Source: Azospirillum brasilense (GTDB taxonomy: Bacteria; Pseudomonadota; Alphaproteobacteria; Azospirillales; Azospirillaceae). Taken from it: 64,000 nt of DNA. The translations under genes and the position numbers were made by a program. The stretch is taken from positions 248,001 through 312,000 of the forward strand of contig NZ_CP032347.1 in the NCBI RefSeq assembly GCF_005222205.1, read 5' to 3'. Under the pieces are notes generated by a model. It did no database searches. It had not been told where the DNA came from and saw only the letters and a list, made by a program, of their open reading frames with translations. Position 1 is the stretch's first letter, and every line of letters begins with the position of its first letter. Positions 48,036 to 57,105 of this stretch are shown here, in pieces.

Positions 48036-51000
48036 TCAGGCCTGGGCGGTCGCGCCGCGGTCGGCCAGCGCCGCGTCCAGAGTGGCGGCGGCGTCGTCGA
48101 AGTCGAAATTGCGGATCTGATCGGCGATGGTGTCGAAGCGGTCGGGGAAGGCGGCGCGCAGCAGGCCCGCGTTGGCCGTCAGGGCCTCCTCCGCGTCGGG
48201 GTCGCTGTCGAGCAGAAGCTGGCGGAGCCGGTCGCAGAGGGCGTGGAGTTCGTCGGCATCCACCGCGGCGGGCCGGGCCGCGGCTCTGGACGCCCTGGCG
48301 TCGCCCGCCGACTCCAGCGCCGCGTCCAGATGGGCGAGAAGGGCGCCCAGCGGCGGCTCCAGCGCGTCCAGCCGCTCGTCGATCTCCGCGCGCGGCCGGG
48401 CGTCGCGGATGGCCGTTTCCAGGCGTTCGGCGGCGTCCTGGACGGGGTGGGCGCCGATGTTGCCGGCGGTGCCCTTCAGCGTGTGGGCGTAACGCTCCGC
48501 CGCGGCGATGTCGCCCCCGTCCAGCGCCGCCCGGATGGCGATCGTCACCCCGCGCTGCCCGGCGGTGAACTTGCGCAGCAGGTCGAGGTAGAGGCGCTTC
48601 TTGCCCAGCACCCGCGACAGCCCGGTGGCGGTGTCGAGCCCGGGAACGGCGGCGGGCAGGTCGCCCTGGTCCTCCACCGCCGGTGCGGGGAGGGGAGCCG
48701 GCGCCTCGGCGCCCAGCCCCGGCCGGGGGGTGATCCAGGCCAGCAGGGTGGCCCACAGCGCATCCGGGTCGATGGGTTTGGCCAGATAATCGTTCATGCC
48801 GGCGTCCAGGCAACGCTCGCGGTCGGCTTGCATGGCGTTGGCGGTCATCGCGACGATGGGCAGACCGGCGAAGCCAAGCCGGCGCATCTCCAGGGTCGCG
48901 GCGACGCCGTCCATGATCGGCATCTGCATGTCCATCAACACGAGGTCGTAGTGGGCCGCCTGCACCATGTCGACGGCGATGGCGCCGTTCTCCGCGACCT
49001 CCACCACCAGCCCGGCGTCGCCCAGCAGTTCGCAGGCCACCTGCTGGTTCAGGTCGTTGTCCTCGGCCAGCAGGATGCGGGCGCCGCGCAGGTGCGACAG
49101 GTCGGCGGTGGACGCGGCGGCCGTCTCCGAAGGGGCGTCCGCGGTCTGCTCGTCCGCCCCCAGAACCCGCATGATCCCGTCGAACAGGGCGGATGGGTTG
49201 ACGGGCTTGAACAACACCTCCTCGATGGCCGTGCTCTCCGCGCCCTTCAGCACCTCTTCCCGGCCGTAGGAGGTGACCATGATGTGGTGGGGGGCGTGAT
49301 CCAGCTCCAGGGCGGCGAGGCCGGCGGAGGTCTCCAGCCCGTCCATGCCCGGCATCTGCCAGTCCAGCAGAACGACGCGGAAGGGCCGGCCCTCGCGCGC
49401 CGCGCGCCGGGCCGCCTGGATGGCGGCGGGGCCGGAATCCACCGCCTCGGCGGTGAAGGACATGGCCGCCAGCATGTCGGTCAACACGACGCGGGCGTTC
49501 TCGTTGTCGTCCACCACCAGACAGCGCAGGCCGCGCAGATCGGGCCGCGGCAGCAGAAGGCGGCGTGGCTTGTCGCGGCCCAGCCGCGCGGTGAACCAGA
49601 AGCAGGAGCCGCGGCCCGGCGCGCTGTCCACCCCGACCGAGCCGCCCATCAGCTCGGCCAGCCGCTTGGAGATCGCCAGCCCCAGCCCGGTGCCGCCGTA
49701 TTTGCGGGTTGTCGAGGCATCGGCCTGCTGGAAGCTCTGGAAAAGCTGGCTTTTCTGCTCGTCGCTCAGGCCGATTCCGGTGTCGCGCACCTCGAAGCGG
49801 ACCAGCAGCTCGCTCCCGACCTCCTCCTCCAGCCGGACGATGATGGCGATCTCCCCGCGCTCGGTGAACTTGACCGCGTTGTTGGCGTAGTTGACCAGAA
49901 TCTGTCCGATGCGCAGCGGATCGCCGATCAGGTCGCTGGGCACGTTCTGGGCGACGTCGAAGATCAGCTCCAGTCCCTTGACCGCGGCCTTCTCCGCGAT
50001 CAGGTCGGCCAGGGTGCCCAGCACCTTGTCCAGATGGAAGCCGGTGCGCTCGACGCTCAGCTTCCCCGCCTCGATCTTGGAGAAGTCCAGGATGTCGTTG
50101 ATGATGCCCAGCAGATGCTGGCCGGACTGGCTGATCTTGAGGACGTAATCGCGCTGGCGCGGCGTCAGGTCGGTCTTGAGCGCCAGATGCGACAGGCCGA
50201 TCACCGCGTTCATCGGGGTGCGGATCTCGTGGCTCATGTTGGCGAGGAAGCTGGCCTTCGCCTGGGACGCCGCCTCGGCCCGGTCGCGGGTCAGGCGCAG
50301 CTCCTCGGCCTGGGTGCCCAGCCGGACGACGGCGTCCAGGATGCTGTCCAGCTCTTGCGTGCGGGCGCCGGGAAGCCGGATGTCGCGCTCGCCCTCGCCG
50401 ATGCGGCGCAGGCCGTCGGCCGCGAACAGCAGCGGCCGCACCACATGACGGCGGATCAGCAGCCCCGCGGCGATGAAGATCGCCAGCACCGCGACGAAGG
50501 CGAACTGGATGACCTGCGACACCAGGCGGGTGCGCTCCTGGATCTGGCCCAGCCGGCCCGCCGTCAGTTCGGTCACGTCCACCAGCAGCCGGTCGCCGAC
50601 CGCGTTCAACTCCACCAGGGTCTGCGCCCATGCCTCGCCCAGGCGCTCCTCCTCGGCGGTCGGAGCGGCGTCGCCGGCGGGGCCGCCCTCCGCCCGCCGC
50701 GCCTTTGCGGAGGAGACCTGCCGGATCACCGCGTAGGCGTCCGTCACCTGCCGCTTCAGCGAGGGATCGAACTGGAAGGTCGGGTGGAAGGCCAAGGCCT
50801 GGGCGGCCAGCAGGGCCTCGCGGCGGCGGCGGGGATCGTCGGCGGAAAGGACGATCGCCCCCGACTGCTTCAGCCGCTCCAGATTCACCACGGCGCGCTG
50901 GCGTTCCAGGATCAGCGGCACCATGCGGTCCTGGCTGTCGGCGGCCAGCCGCTCCATCTTGCCCTGTTCGGCGACAATGCCGAGGAAGAGCAGGCCGATC

Positions 51001-51083
51001 AGCGCCAGCAGGATCGCGCCGCCGGTCAAAATCGCCGGCTGCAGCCGTACGCGGGGATGCCTGCGGTCGCGGGCGGGCGTCAT
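48036..51083 (-). CDS. Hybrid histidine kinase, HAMP-HisKA-HATPase-REC-REC-Hpt
   Basis: 1015 residues. TM1 about 15-38, a periplasmic helical region of about 150 residues, TM2 about 188-212, HAMP, HisKA with H285 in FLANMSHEIRTPMN, HATPase (NAVKF, DTGIG, GTGLGLAI), REC1 (D574 in LLDWQMPGMDG), REC2 (D718 in LMDMQMPIMDG), and an Hpt domain with H867 in YAHTLKGTAGNIGA. A four-step phosphorelay in one inner-membrane protein, as in TorS, BvgS and ArcB. Start at 51083 follows the binding-protein stop by 13 bp. Confidence 0.94.
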   Translation of the reverse strand: MTPARDRRHPRVRLQPAILTGGAILLALIGLLFLGIVAEQGKMERLAADSQDRMVPLILERQRAVVNLERLKQSGAIVLSADDPRRRREALLAAQALAFHPTFQFDPSLKRQVTDAYAVIRQVSSAKARRAEGGPAGDAAPTAEEERLGEAWAQTLVELNAVGDRLLVDVTELTAGRLGQIQERTRLVSQVIQFAFVAVLAIFIAAGLLIRRHVVRPLLFAADGLRRIGEGERDIRLPGARTQELDSILDAVVRLGTQAEELRLTRDRAEAASQAKASFLANMSHEIRTPMNAVIGLSHLALKTDLTPRQRDYVLKISQSGQHLLGIINDILDFSKIEAGKLSVERTGFHLDKVLGTLADLIAEKAAVKGLELIFDVAQNVPSDLIGDPLRIGQILVNYANNAVKFTERGEIAIIVRLEEEVGSELLVRFEVRDTGIGLSDEQKSQLFQSFQQADASTTRKYGGTGLGLAISKRLAELMGGSVGVDSAPGRGSCFWFTARLGRDKPRRLLLPRPDLRGLRCLVVDDNENARVVLTDMLAAMSFTAEAVDSGPAAIQAARRAAREGRPFRVVLLDWQMPGMDGLETSAGLAALELDHAPHHIMVTSYGREEVLKGAESTAIEEVLFKPVNPSALFDGIMRVLGADEQTADAPSETAAASTADLSHLRGARILLAEDNDLNQQVACELLGDAGLVVEVAENGAIAVDMVQAAHYDLVLMDMQMPIMDGVAATLEMRRLGFAGLPIVAMTANAMQADRERCLDAGMNDYLAKPIDPDALWATLLAWITPRPGLGAEAPAPLPAPAVEDQGDLPAAVPGLDTATGLSRVLGKKRLYLDLLRKFTAGQRGVTIAIRAALDGGDIAAAERYAHTLKGTAGNIGAHPVQDAAERLETAIRDARPRAEIDERLDALEPPLGALLAHLDAALESAGDARASRAAARPAAVDADELHALCDRLRQLLLDSDPDAEEALTANAGLLRAAFPDRFDTIADQIRNFDFDDAAATLDAALADRGATAQA

Positions 51084-51096
51084 GGCCGGTTCCGGA

Positions 51097-51915
51097 TCAG
51101 TAGATGTCGAAGGGGAAGTAATTGCGGTTGATCCGCTGATAGGTGCCATCGTTGCGCAAGGCCGTCAGCGCCCGGTCCACCGACTCCTTCAGCGCGTGCC
51201 GGCCGGGCGGGAAGATGATGTGCACGCTCCCGCCCAGCCCATTCTCCGACATCGGGGTGCCGATGGTCTCGAAGCCGTCCCCGGAGTCGGACAGCAGGAA
51301 ATGCACCACGTTCAGCGTCGGGCCGATGGCCATGTCACTTTGGCCGCTCCGCATGGCTTCCCACAGGTCGTCAAGCGTGGAGACGGGAATCACGTTGGCG
51401 TGCAGCGCCGGATCGGCGTCCGCCAGACGGAGCAGGGCGGCGTGCTGCCGCGAACCGCGGATGGCGGCGATGCGCCGGCTGCGGACGGCGTCCTCCAGGC
51501 CCAGTTCGGGCATGCCCCGCCGCCCGACCAGGCTGGTGCTCGATCGCCAATAGGGAATCGAGAACAAAAGCCGCTGCTCGCGGTCCGGCGTGCGCAGGAC
51601 GTTGCCGAAGCCGATGTCGTAGCGGCCCGCGGCGACGTCGTCGATGATCTGCTTGAAGGGGGCGGCGTCGAAGCTGCACACCATGTCCAGCGACCGGCAG
51701 AGCTCGCGCCCGAAGTCGATGTTGAAGCCGACCAGCAGCCCGTCGGCGTCGCGGTCGCTGAAGGGCGGCGAATGGTCGATGACCACGATGCGCAGGAACG
51801 GCTTGCCGGCCGGCGGCGCGTCGGCCCGCGCGGTCTGGGCCAGCGCGAGTCCGGCGAACAGGACCGCGATGATCGGGAGGACCTGTGCGGTGGGGAAGCG
51901 CATGGGGAAACCCAT
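51097..51915 (-). CDS. Periplasmic family-3 solute-binding protein (sensor-type) A
   Basis: 272 residues, signal peptide (MRFPTAQVLPIIAVLFAGLALAQTARA), then FLRIVVIDHSPPFSDRDADGLLVGFNIDFGRELCRSL, a SBP_bac_3 (Venus flytrap) opening. Ends DGTYQRINRNYFPFDIY. No ABC permease or ATPase is near. It lies between a second binding protein (7 bp) and the hybrid kinase (13 bp), so a role as ligand-binding partner of the kinase is likely. ATG 51903 is an alternative start. Confidence 0.88.
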   Translation of the reverse strand: MGFPMRFPTAQVLPIIAVLFAGLALAQTARADAPPAGKPFLRIVVIDHSPPFSDRDADGLLVGFNIDFGRELCRSLDMVCSFDAAPFKQIIDDVAAGRYDIGFGNVLRTPDREQRLLFSIPYWRSSTSLVGRRGMPELGLEDAVRSRRIAAIRGSRQHAALLRLADADPALHANVIPVSTLDDLWEAMRSGQSDMAIGPTLNVVHFLLSDSGDGFETIGTPMSENGLGGSVHIIFPPGRHALKESVDRALTALRNDGTYQRINRNYFPFDIY

Positions 51916-51922
51916 CGGGGCC

Positions 51923-52699
51923 TCAGTACATCCGGAAGGGCAGGAAGCGGGAGCTGATGGCGTCGTATCGCCCGTCCGCGAGGATGGCGCGCAGGGCCAT
52001 GTTGACGCGGTCGCGCAGTTCCTCGCGCCCCAGCGGCAGGGCGATGGCGGATTCGCCGCCGAGCCCGCTCTCGGTCAGTGGGTCGCCCACCACCTCCAGC
52101 GCCTCCCCCTCCGCGCTGGTCAGCAGATGGACGGTGACGGCGGTCGGGGCCAGCGCCAGATCGACCCGCCCATCGATGACGGCGCGCAGCGCCTCCGCCT
52201 GGTCGTCGTAGATCACGATCGTGCAGCCGGTGTTCTTCGCGGTCAGGTAATCGAATTGCTTCGATCCACGGGTGACCGAGACGCGCTTGCCCGCCAGATC
52301 CGGCGCCACACCCAACGCCCATTCGCCGGCCCGCCCGATGTAGCTGGAGCTGGACCGCTTGTGGCGGTCGGTGAAGAGGTATTTCTTCATCCGCTCCGGA
52401 GTCTTCAGAATGCTGGCGACCGCGAAATCGGCGGCGTTGCGGTCCAGCAGGTCCAGCACCTCCGGGAACTGCAGGGCGGTGATCTCACAGTGGATGCCCA
52501 TGGTGTCGCACAGCGCGCGGGCGATCTCCACCTCGAAGCCGGTCAGCTTGCCCTGCTCGTCGACCATCGCATAGGGCGCCATCTTCCAGGTCAGCACCCG
52601 GTAGACCTCGTCCGCATGGGCGGAGGCCGCCGCCGGAAGACAAAGCAGGACGGCAATCCACAAGGTCGCGACGGTGCGAAACGGCATCAGGCGGTGCAT
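51923..52699 (-). CDS. Periplasmic family-3 solute-binding protein (sensor-type) B
   Basis: 258 residues, signal peptide (LMPFRTVATLWIAVLLCLPAAASAHA), then YRVLTWKMAPYAMVDEQGKLTGFEVEIARALCDTMGI and RVSVTRGSKQFDYL, a typical SBP_bac_3 fold. Related to protein A, but distinct. ATG 52699 has GAGG upstream; a TTG at 52714 is in frame. First gene of the unit with A, the hybrid kinase and the receiver. Confidence 0.88.
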   Translation of the reverse strand: MHRLMPFRTVATLWIAVLLCLPAAASAHADEVYRVLTWKMAPYAMVDEQGKLTGFEVEIARALCDTMGIHCEITALQFPEVLDLLDRNAADFAVASILKTPERMKKYLFTDRHKRSSSSYIGRAGEWALGVAPDLAGKRVSVTRGSKQFDYLTAKNTGCTIVIYDDQAEALRAVIDGRVDLALAPTAVTVHLLTSAEGEALEVVGDPLTESGLGGESAIALPLGREELRDRVNMALRAILADGRYDAISSRFLPFRMY

Positions 52700-52944
52700 G
52701 GATTGCCTCGGCAAAGCGGAAAGATGGAGCGCAGCGCCGCAGGCACGGAGCGCCCCGATTGAATTTCAGCGCTTTCGCCGGACAGTTTTCCGGCTGAAAC
52801 GAGACAATACCATCAAAAAAGGAACGGTCAAGCCCGTAATTAAACTCATAAGTTGTTTCACATTTGGAACATATCGCGACACTGGCAACGGGTGGATTTG
52901 CCGTCGCCGGTGTCACGTCTGGCTTTTGTTCGCCCCGGCGATCA

Positions 52945-54435
52945 TCAGGCGGCCAGGGTGCGCGACAGCGCCTTGACCTTGCCGGTCGATTCCGCGGCCT
53001 CTTCGGTGGCGCGGGCAATGCCGGCCATGTTGCCGCTGATGGTCGTGATGGCGTCGGCGGTGAGCTGCATGTGAGCCGAGATGTCGCGGACGACGGCGCT
53101 CTGCTCTTCGGTGGCGGACGCGATGGCGGCGGAGATGCCGTTCAGCTTGCGGATCGTCCCGCCGATCGAGGTGATGGCGCGGGCGGCGGAATCGGTGGCT
53201 CCCTGGACCTGCGCGATCTGCGAGGTGATCTGCTCCGTCGCCTTGGCCGCCTGGGTCGCCAGGGCCTTGACCTCGGACGCGACCACCGCGAAGCCCTTGC
53301 CGTTCTCCCCGGCCCGAGCGGCCTCGATGGTCGCGTTCAGCGCCAGGAGGTTCGTCTGGTTGGCGATGTCCGAGATCATCTTGACCACCATGCCGATCCG
53401 CTTGGCGGCCTCCACCAGCTCCTCGACGGTCGCGCCGATCCGTTCGGCCTCGCCGACCGCTTCGTTCGAGATGACCGAGGCGGTGGCGGTCTGCTGGCTG
53501 ATCTCGTTCACGGACGCGACGAGCTCCTCGGCGCCGGCGGCGACGGATTGCACGGTGTGACTGGTTTGGGCGGCGGCGGTCGCGGCGGCGGCGGCCTGCC
53601 GGTTGGCATCGGCGATGGCTTGGCTGATGTGGCCGAGGTCGCCATCCACCGTGCGCCCGACACCGGCGCGGTTCAGCCGCTCCTTCACCCGTTCCGTGAT
53701 GTCGGTGGCGAACTTGACGACCTTGACCAGACGGCCTCGCGGGTCGAAGACAGGGTTGTAGCTGGCCTGGATCCAGACGTCCCCGCCATCCTTGCGCAAC
53801 CGCCGGAACTCGGTCGTCTGATGCTCGCCGCGACGGAGCGCGTCCCAGAACCGGTGGTAGCCGTCGCTGTTGCGCTCCTCCGGCGCCACGAAAATGGCGT
53901 GATGCCGGCCGGTGATCTCGTCGAGCCGATAGCCCATGGTGGCGAGGAAGTTGGCGTTCGCCGTCAGAACATTGCCGTCGATGTCGAATTCGATGACCGC
54001 CTGCGATTTGTTGACCGCTGCGATCTGCCCCTCCTGGTCGGCGGACCGGCGTTTGCCGGCGGTGATATCCATCGCATAGACCACGATCTTGACGGTGCGC
54101 CCCCCAGGGTCGCGGATCGGCGTGAAGATCGCCTGGAGCCACGTCTCCCGCTCCCCCTTGCCGAGCAGCAGGCATTCCCCGGACCACGGTTCGCCACGCC
54201 GCAACGCGTCCCAGAGGCCCTGCGGGGTGCCGTTTTCCTCGCCTTGCAGGGAAAGAACCGCTGACCATTGCCGGCTTTTGATCGCGTCCAGGCCGCAGCC
54301 GAGCGCTGCAAGGAATTTTTTGTTTGCGGAAAGAACCATTCCATCCAGCGAAAGTTCGACGATGGCCTGCGCGGCATCCAGCGCCGCGAACTTGGCTGCT
54401 TCTTCCGCGCGCTTCGCTGAGGGGATTTTGAACAT
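52945..54435 (-). CDS. Cytoplasmic PAS-PAS methyl-accepting chemotaxis protein
   Basis: 496 residues without membrane segments. Two PAS/PAC units (about 20-135: SLDGMVLSANKKFLAALG ... FTPIRDPGGRTVKIVVYAMDIT; about 140-260: FDIDGNVLTANANFLATMGY ... VVKFATDITERVK), then a short methyl-accepting domain with NQTNLLALNATIEAARAGE. Likely senses redox or energy state through PAS-bound cofactors (AerC-like). It lies 245 bp upstream of the two binding-protein genes on the same strand. Confidence 0.93.
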   Translation of the reverse strand: MFKIPSAKRAEEAAKFAALDAAQAIVELSLDGMVLSANKKFLAALGCGLDAIKSRQWSAVLSLQGEENGTPQGLWDALRRGEPWSGECLLLGKGERETWLQAIFTPIRDPGGRTVKIVVYAMDITAGKRRSADQEGQIAAVNKSQAVIEFDIDGNVLTANANFLATMGYRLDEITGRHHAIFVAPEERNSDGYHRFWDALRRGEHQTTEFRRLRKDGGDVWIQASYNPVFDPRGRLVKVVKFATDITERVKERLNRAGVGRTVDGDLGHISQAIADANRQAAAAATAAAQTSHTVQSVAAGAEELVASVNEISQQTATASVISNEAVGEAERIGATVEELVEAAKRIGMVVKMISDIANQTNLLALNATIEAARAGENGKGFAVVASEVKALATQAAKATEQITSQIAQVQGATDSAARAITSIGGTIRKLNGISAAIASATEEQSAVVRDISAHMQLTADAITTISGNMAGIARATEEAAESTGKVKALSRTLAA

Positions 54436-54847
54436 GGCATCACCAGAGGAATGTGGAAATGGCCGTCGGAACGTATCCGAGATTGATTTAGATGCCACTA
54501 ATCATGGATTTCAAATTAATTTGTCACATGCTGCCCCTTCAAATGGTCATAGTCTCATCGTTTAGCAATTTTGTAATATATGACAACGATGGGTGTGAGA
54601 GGTTCAGGCTATTCTTGAATGACTTGATTCGGGTTTGATTAATTTTTGGAGCGCCTCTGGAACGGAAATTACGGAGATAACCTCTGATTCGTGCTCGCGG
54701 AGCCTGCGAACTCTATGCCGCGCCATCCTCTCTGCCCGAAAGGTCTTGACATCGGATTGTTTCATCGTGACGACAAGCCGTCGCGTCAGACGGTTGACAA
54801 GGAAACCATTGCCATATAGTTTCCTAGGAAACTCACTGGAGGGCCGC
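54436..54847. other. 412-bp AT-rich divergent region
   Basis: Between the PAS chemoreceptor (minus) and marR (plus). Bases 54480-54660 are strikingly AT-rich for this genome (TTCAAATTAATTTGTCAC, TTTTGTAATATATGAC). The right end carries the marR promoter (TTGACA at 54794). An open reading frame from 54635 runs into marR, but I see no ribosome site or family match for its extra part. Confidence 0.5.
54794..54833 (+). promoter_or_regulatory. marR promoter with overlapping MarR operator
   Basis: TTGACA (54794-54799) and a TATAGT/TAGTTT -10 region at 54815-54822 are overlapped by a perfect 16-bp palindrome, AGTTTCCTAGGAAACT (54818-54833), 14 bp before the start codon. TTTCCTAGGAAA-like palindromes are common MarR targets, so autorepression is likely. 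Confidence 0.75.
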
Positions 54848-55306
54848 TTGGTCGAATCGAGCTTGAGTCCCCTCGACGCGCATCTTGGCTACTGGCTGCG
54901 CTTCGTGTCGAACCATGTCTCCCAGGCTTTCGCCGCGAAGCTGGCGGGGCGGGGGGTGACCGTCGCCGAATGGGTCGTCCTGCGCGACCTTCACGACCGC
55001 GACGGCGTGGCGCCCAGCCTGCTGGCCGACCGGCTGGGCATGACGCGGGGAGCGATCTCGAAACTGGCCGACCGCCTCGCCGCCAAGGGGCTGCTGACCC
55101 AGACCGCCGACCCGGACGACCGGCGTTACCAGACGCTGGCTCTCACCCCGGAAGGCCAGGCGCTGGTGCCGGACCTGTCCACCCTGGCCGACCGCAACGA
55201 CGCCGAGTTCTTCGGGCACTTGGACCCCGCCGAGCGGAGGCGGATCGAGGACGCATTGAAGGGGATCGTCCGCCGGATGGGGCTGCGCTCCGTTCCCATC
55301 GATTGA
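54848..55306 (+). CDS. MarR family transcriptional regulator
   Basis: 152 residues from TTG 54848, preceded by TGGAGGG. Winged helix: VTVAEWVVLRDLHDRDGVAPSLLADRLGMTRGAISKLADRLAAKGLLTQTADPDDRRYQTLALTPEG is cut here to its key parts: recognition helix TRGAISKLADRL and wing DPDDRRYQ. It probably controls itself and DUF1398, 33 bp downstream, from the palindrome at 54818. Confidence 0.9.
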   Translation: MVESSLSPLDAHLGYWLRFVSNHVSQAFAAKLAGRGVTVAEWVVLRDLHDRDGVAPSLLADRLGMTRGAISKLADRLAAKGLLTQTADPDDRRYQTLALTPEGQALVPDLSTLADRNDAEFFGHLDPAERRRIEDALKGIVRRMGLRSVPID

Positions 55307-55339
55307 CCGCGACGCTCGCGCTCGCACGGAGAAGACGTC

Positions 55340-55741
55340 ATGGACGCCAAAATCACGGCCATCCTGCAGGAGTGCAGCCGCGCGTCGGACGAGGAGCGCA
55401 CCACCTTCCCCGAGGTCGTCGCGGCGCTGGCCGTCGCGGGGGTGGAGCGCTACCACACCGATCTCGTGCGCGCGGAGACAACCTATTACTTCCCGGACGG
55501 CACGACGGAGCGGGTGGCGATCCGGCCCTCCCCCCTGCCGCCGGCCATGGACTTCTCGGCGGAGGGCGTGGAATCCGCCGTCCGCGCCATCCAGGCCGGA
55601 ACGCTCCGCTACGGCGGCTTTTGCGAACGGGTGCTGCGGGCCGGCTGCGCCGGCTGGACGGTCAGCCTCCTGGGTCGGCGGGTCGTCTATTACGGCCGCG
55701 GCGGCGACAGCCACACCGAGTGGTTCCCCGGCGCGCGCTGA
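55340..55741 (+). CDS. DUF1398 family protein
   Basis: 133 residues. FPEVVAALAVAGVERYHTDLVRAETTYYFPDG and TLRYGGFCERVLRAGCAGWTVSLLGRRVVYYGRGGDSHTEWFP match DUF1398 (YbcV-like). Function unknown. Follows marR closely on the same strand; the likely target of that regulator. Confidence 0.85.
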   Translation: MDAKITAILQECSRASDEERTTFPEVVAALAVAGVERYHTDLVRAETTYYFPDGTTERVAIRPSPLPPAMDFSAEGVESAVRAIQAGTLRYGGFCERVLRAGCAGWTVSLLGRRVVYYGRGGDSHTEWFPGAR

Positions 55742-55763
55742 CTCCGCCCGGCCGCTCCGGCCC

Positions 55764-56849
55764 TCACCAGCCCAGGCGGCGGGACAGCACGGGGCCGAGG
55801 TCGCCGCGCCACTCCTTCAACTCGGCCTCCGCCCGCTCGACGGCGCGCTGGTCGCGGTAGCGCTTGAGCGCGCGGTTCGCGTCGCCGCGCGCCTCCATGG
55901 CGGCCAGCCGCTTCGCCACCTCCGGCTCCGACGCGACGGCCTGCCGCCAGCGCTCCAGCCGCACCTCCGCCACCGCGTCCACGATGGGTTGCAGCGCCGG
56001 CATGCGGCCCAGCTTCTTCACGCCGGGCGCCAGCCGGGCGGCGGCGGCGGCGGCGGCTTCCTTGGGGATGCGGGGGAAGGCCCGTTGCACCGCCTTGGTC
56101 AGCGCGTCCTTGATGTCGTCGCCGCGCTGCTTGGCCTCGGCGCCCCGGCTCAGCCGCGTGGCGGCGCGCGCCTGTTTCTTGGCGTGCCACGACAGGATGC
56201 CGTCGGCGATCTCCCGCGCGTCGGCGTCGAGCCAGACGACGCTCTCCGCCCCATCGGCGAGCAGGGCCTTCGCCGCGTCGGGAAGTTCCGGGTCGTCCGC
56301 GGAGGCCGCCCCGGCGAGACCCAGCGCCTTCAGCGACCGCAGCGAGCGCGCCCGCCCCTCGTCGCCGGCCAGCAGAACCGGCTCCGCCAGCGTCCCGCCG
56401 TCCAACAAACTGTGCAGAAGCTCCAGGTCGCCATGCGTCCAGCGGCGGGCGGCGGTCAGCCGTTCCACCCGCAGGCGCAGCAGATCGCGCACCGCCGGCC
56501 GGGGGGAGGCCGGACCGCAGCGTTCCACACGCCACACCCCGCCCTCGAACCGCGCGACAACCCATTGCGCGCCGTTCTCGACGGGCTGGTCGGTGGAGAA
56601 GGCGCCGTCCAGATTCCATCGGTCGCTGGCTCGCAGACAGCCCTCCGGCGGTGCCAGCCACGGCGTTCCCGGCTTGGAATAGAAGCTGGGGGCCACCGGG
56701 CTGCGCAGGACGAAGCGCCAGCCCGCGACCTCCGCGGCGATGCTGTCGGGCATGGCGGCCGGGCGGGGTGAGTCACCCAGCTTCAGAAGAGGTTCGGGGG
56801 CATTCTGGCTGGGCTGAGAGGCTTCGGACGACGGGTGTTCAGACGGCAT
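55764..56849 (-). CDS. Uncharacterised protein, 361 residues
   Basis: Starts MPSEHPSSEASQ with a strong AAGGAG site. The middle part (residues 70-130) is beta-rich (WNLDGAFSTDQPVENGAQWVVARFEGGVWRVERC); the C-terminal half is helical, basic and alanine-rich (AKKQARAATRLSRGAEAKQRGDDIKDAL). No signal peptide or membrane helix. No family recognised. Convergent with DUF1398, 22 bp away. Confidence 0.7.
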   Translation of the reverse strand: MPSEHPSSEASQPSQNAPEPLLKLGDSPRPAAMPDSIAAEVAGWRFVLRSPVAPSFYSKPGTPWLAPPEGCLRASDRWNLDGAFSTDQPVENGAQWVVARFEGGVWRVERCGPASPRPAVRDLLRLRVERLTAARRWTHGDLELLHSLLDGGTLAEPVLLAGDEGRARSLRSLKALGLAGAASADDPELPDAAKALLADGAESVVWLDADAREIADGILSWHAKKQARAATRLSRGAEAKQRGDDIKDALTKAVQRAFPRIPKEAAAAAAARLAPGVKKLGRMPALQPIVDAVAEVRLERWRQAVASEPEVAKRLAAMEARGDANRALKRYRDQRAVERAEAELKEWRGDLGPVLSRRLGW

Positions 56850-57105
56850 GACGGCTCCTTCCGGCGGCACTGTAGCACAGGGCGGAACGCCGCCCCGCAA
56901 CTTTAGCCGTGCGCCAGCCTGCCATTTTCAAACAACGTGCGGAAATTTTCCAAAAGCAAATCCACAATGCCTGTCACCAAATCCACAATTTTTCTCGGAT
57001 CACGTTCCAGATCAGGTGCCTTCCAGCCCTTTGACCAAAGTCAAGGAATGGCGCCGGTCGCTGTATTTGAGTCGGTCAATGTTTTCCGTTCCCGAAGGCT
57101 CTGTC

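Noticed and set aside
47916..51131. A 1071-codon open frame on the plus strand
   Set aside because: It mirrors the hybrid histidine kinase and contains only low-complexity Gly/Gln/Arg/Leu sequence.
51097..52699. The two binding proteins as parts of an amino acid ABC importer
   Set aside because: No permease or ATPase gene is adjacent; the next genes are a hybrid kinase and a receiver, so sensing is the better reading.
54635..54847. N-terminal extension of the MarR protein from 54635
   Set aside because: It would cross the promoter and operator and has no ribosome site; TTG 54848 follows a good GGAGGG site and gives a normal MarR length.
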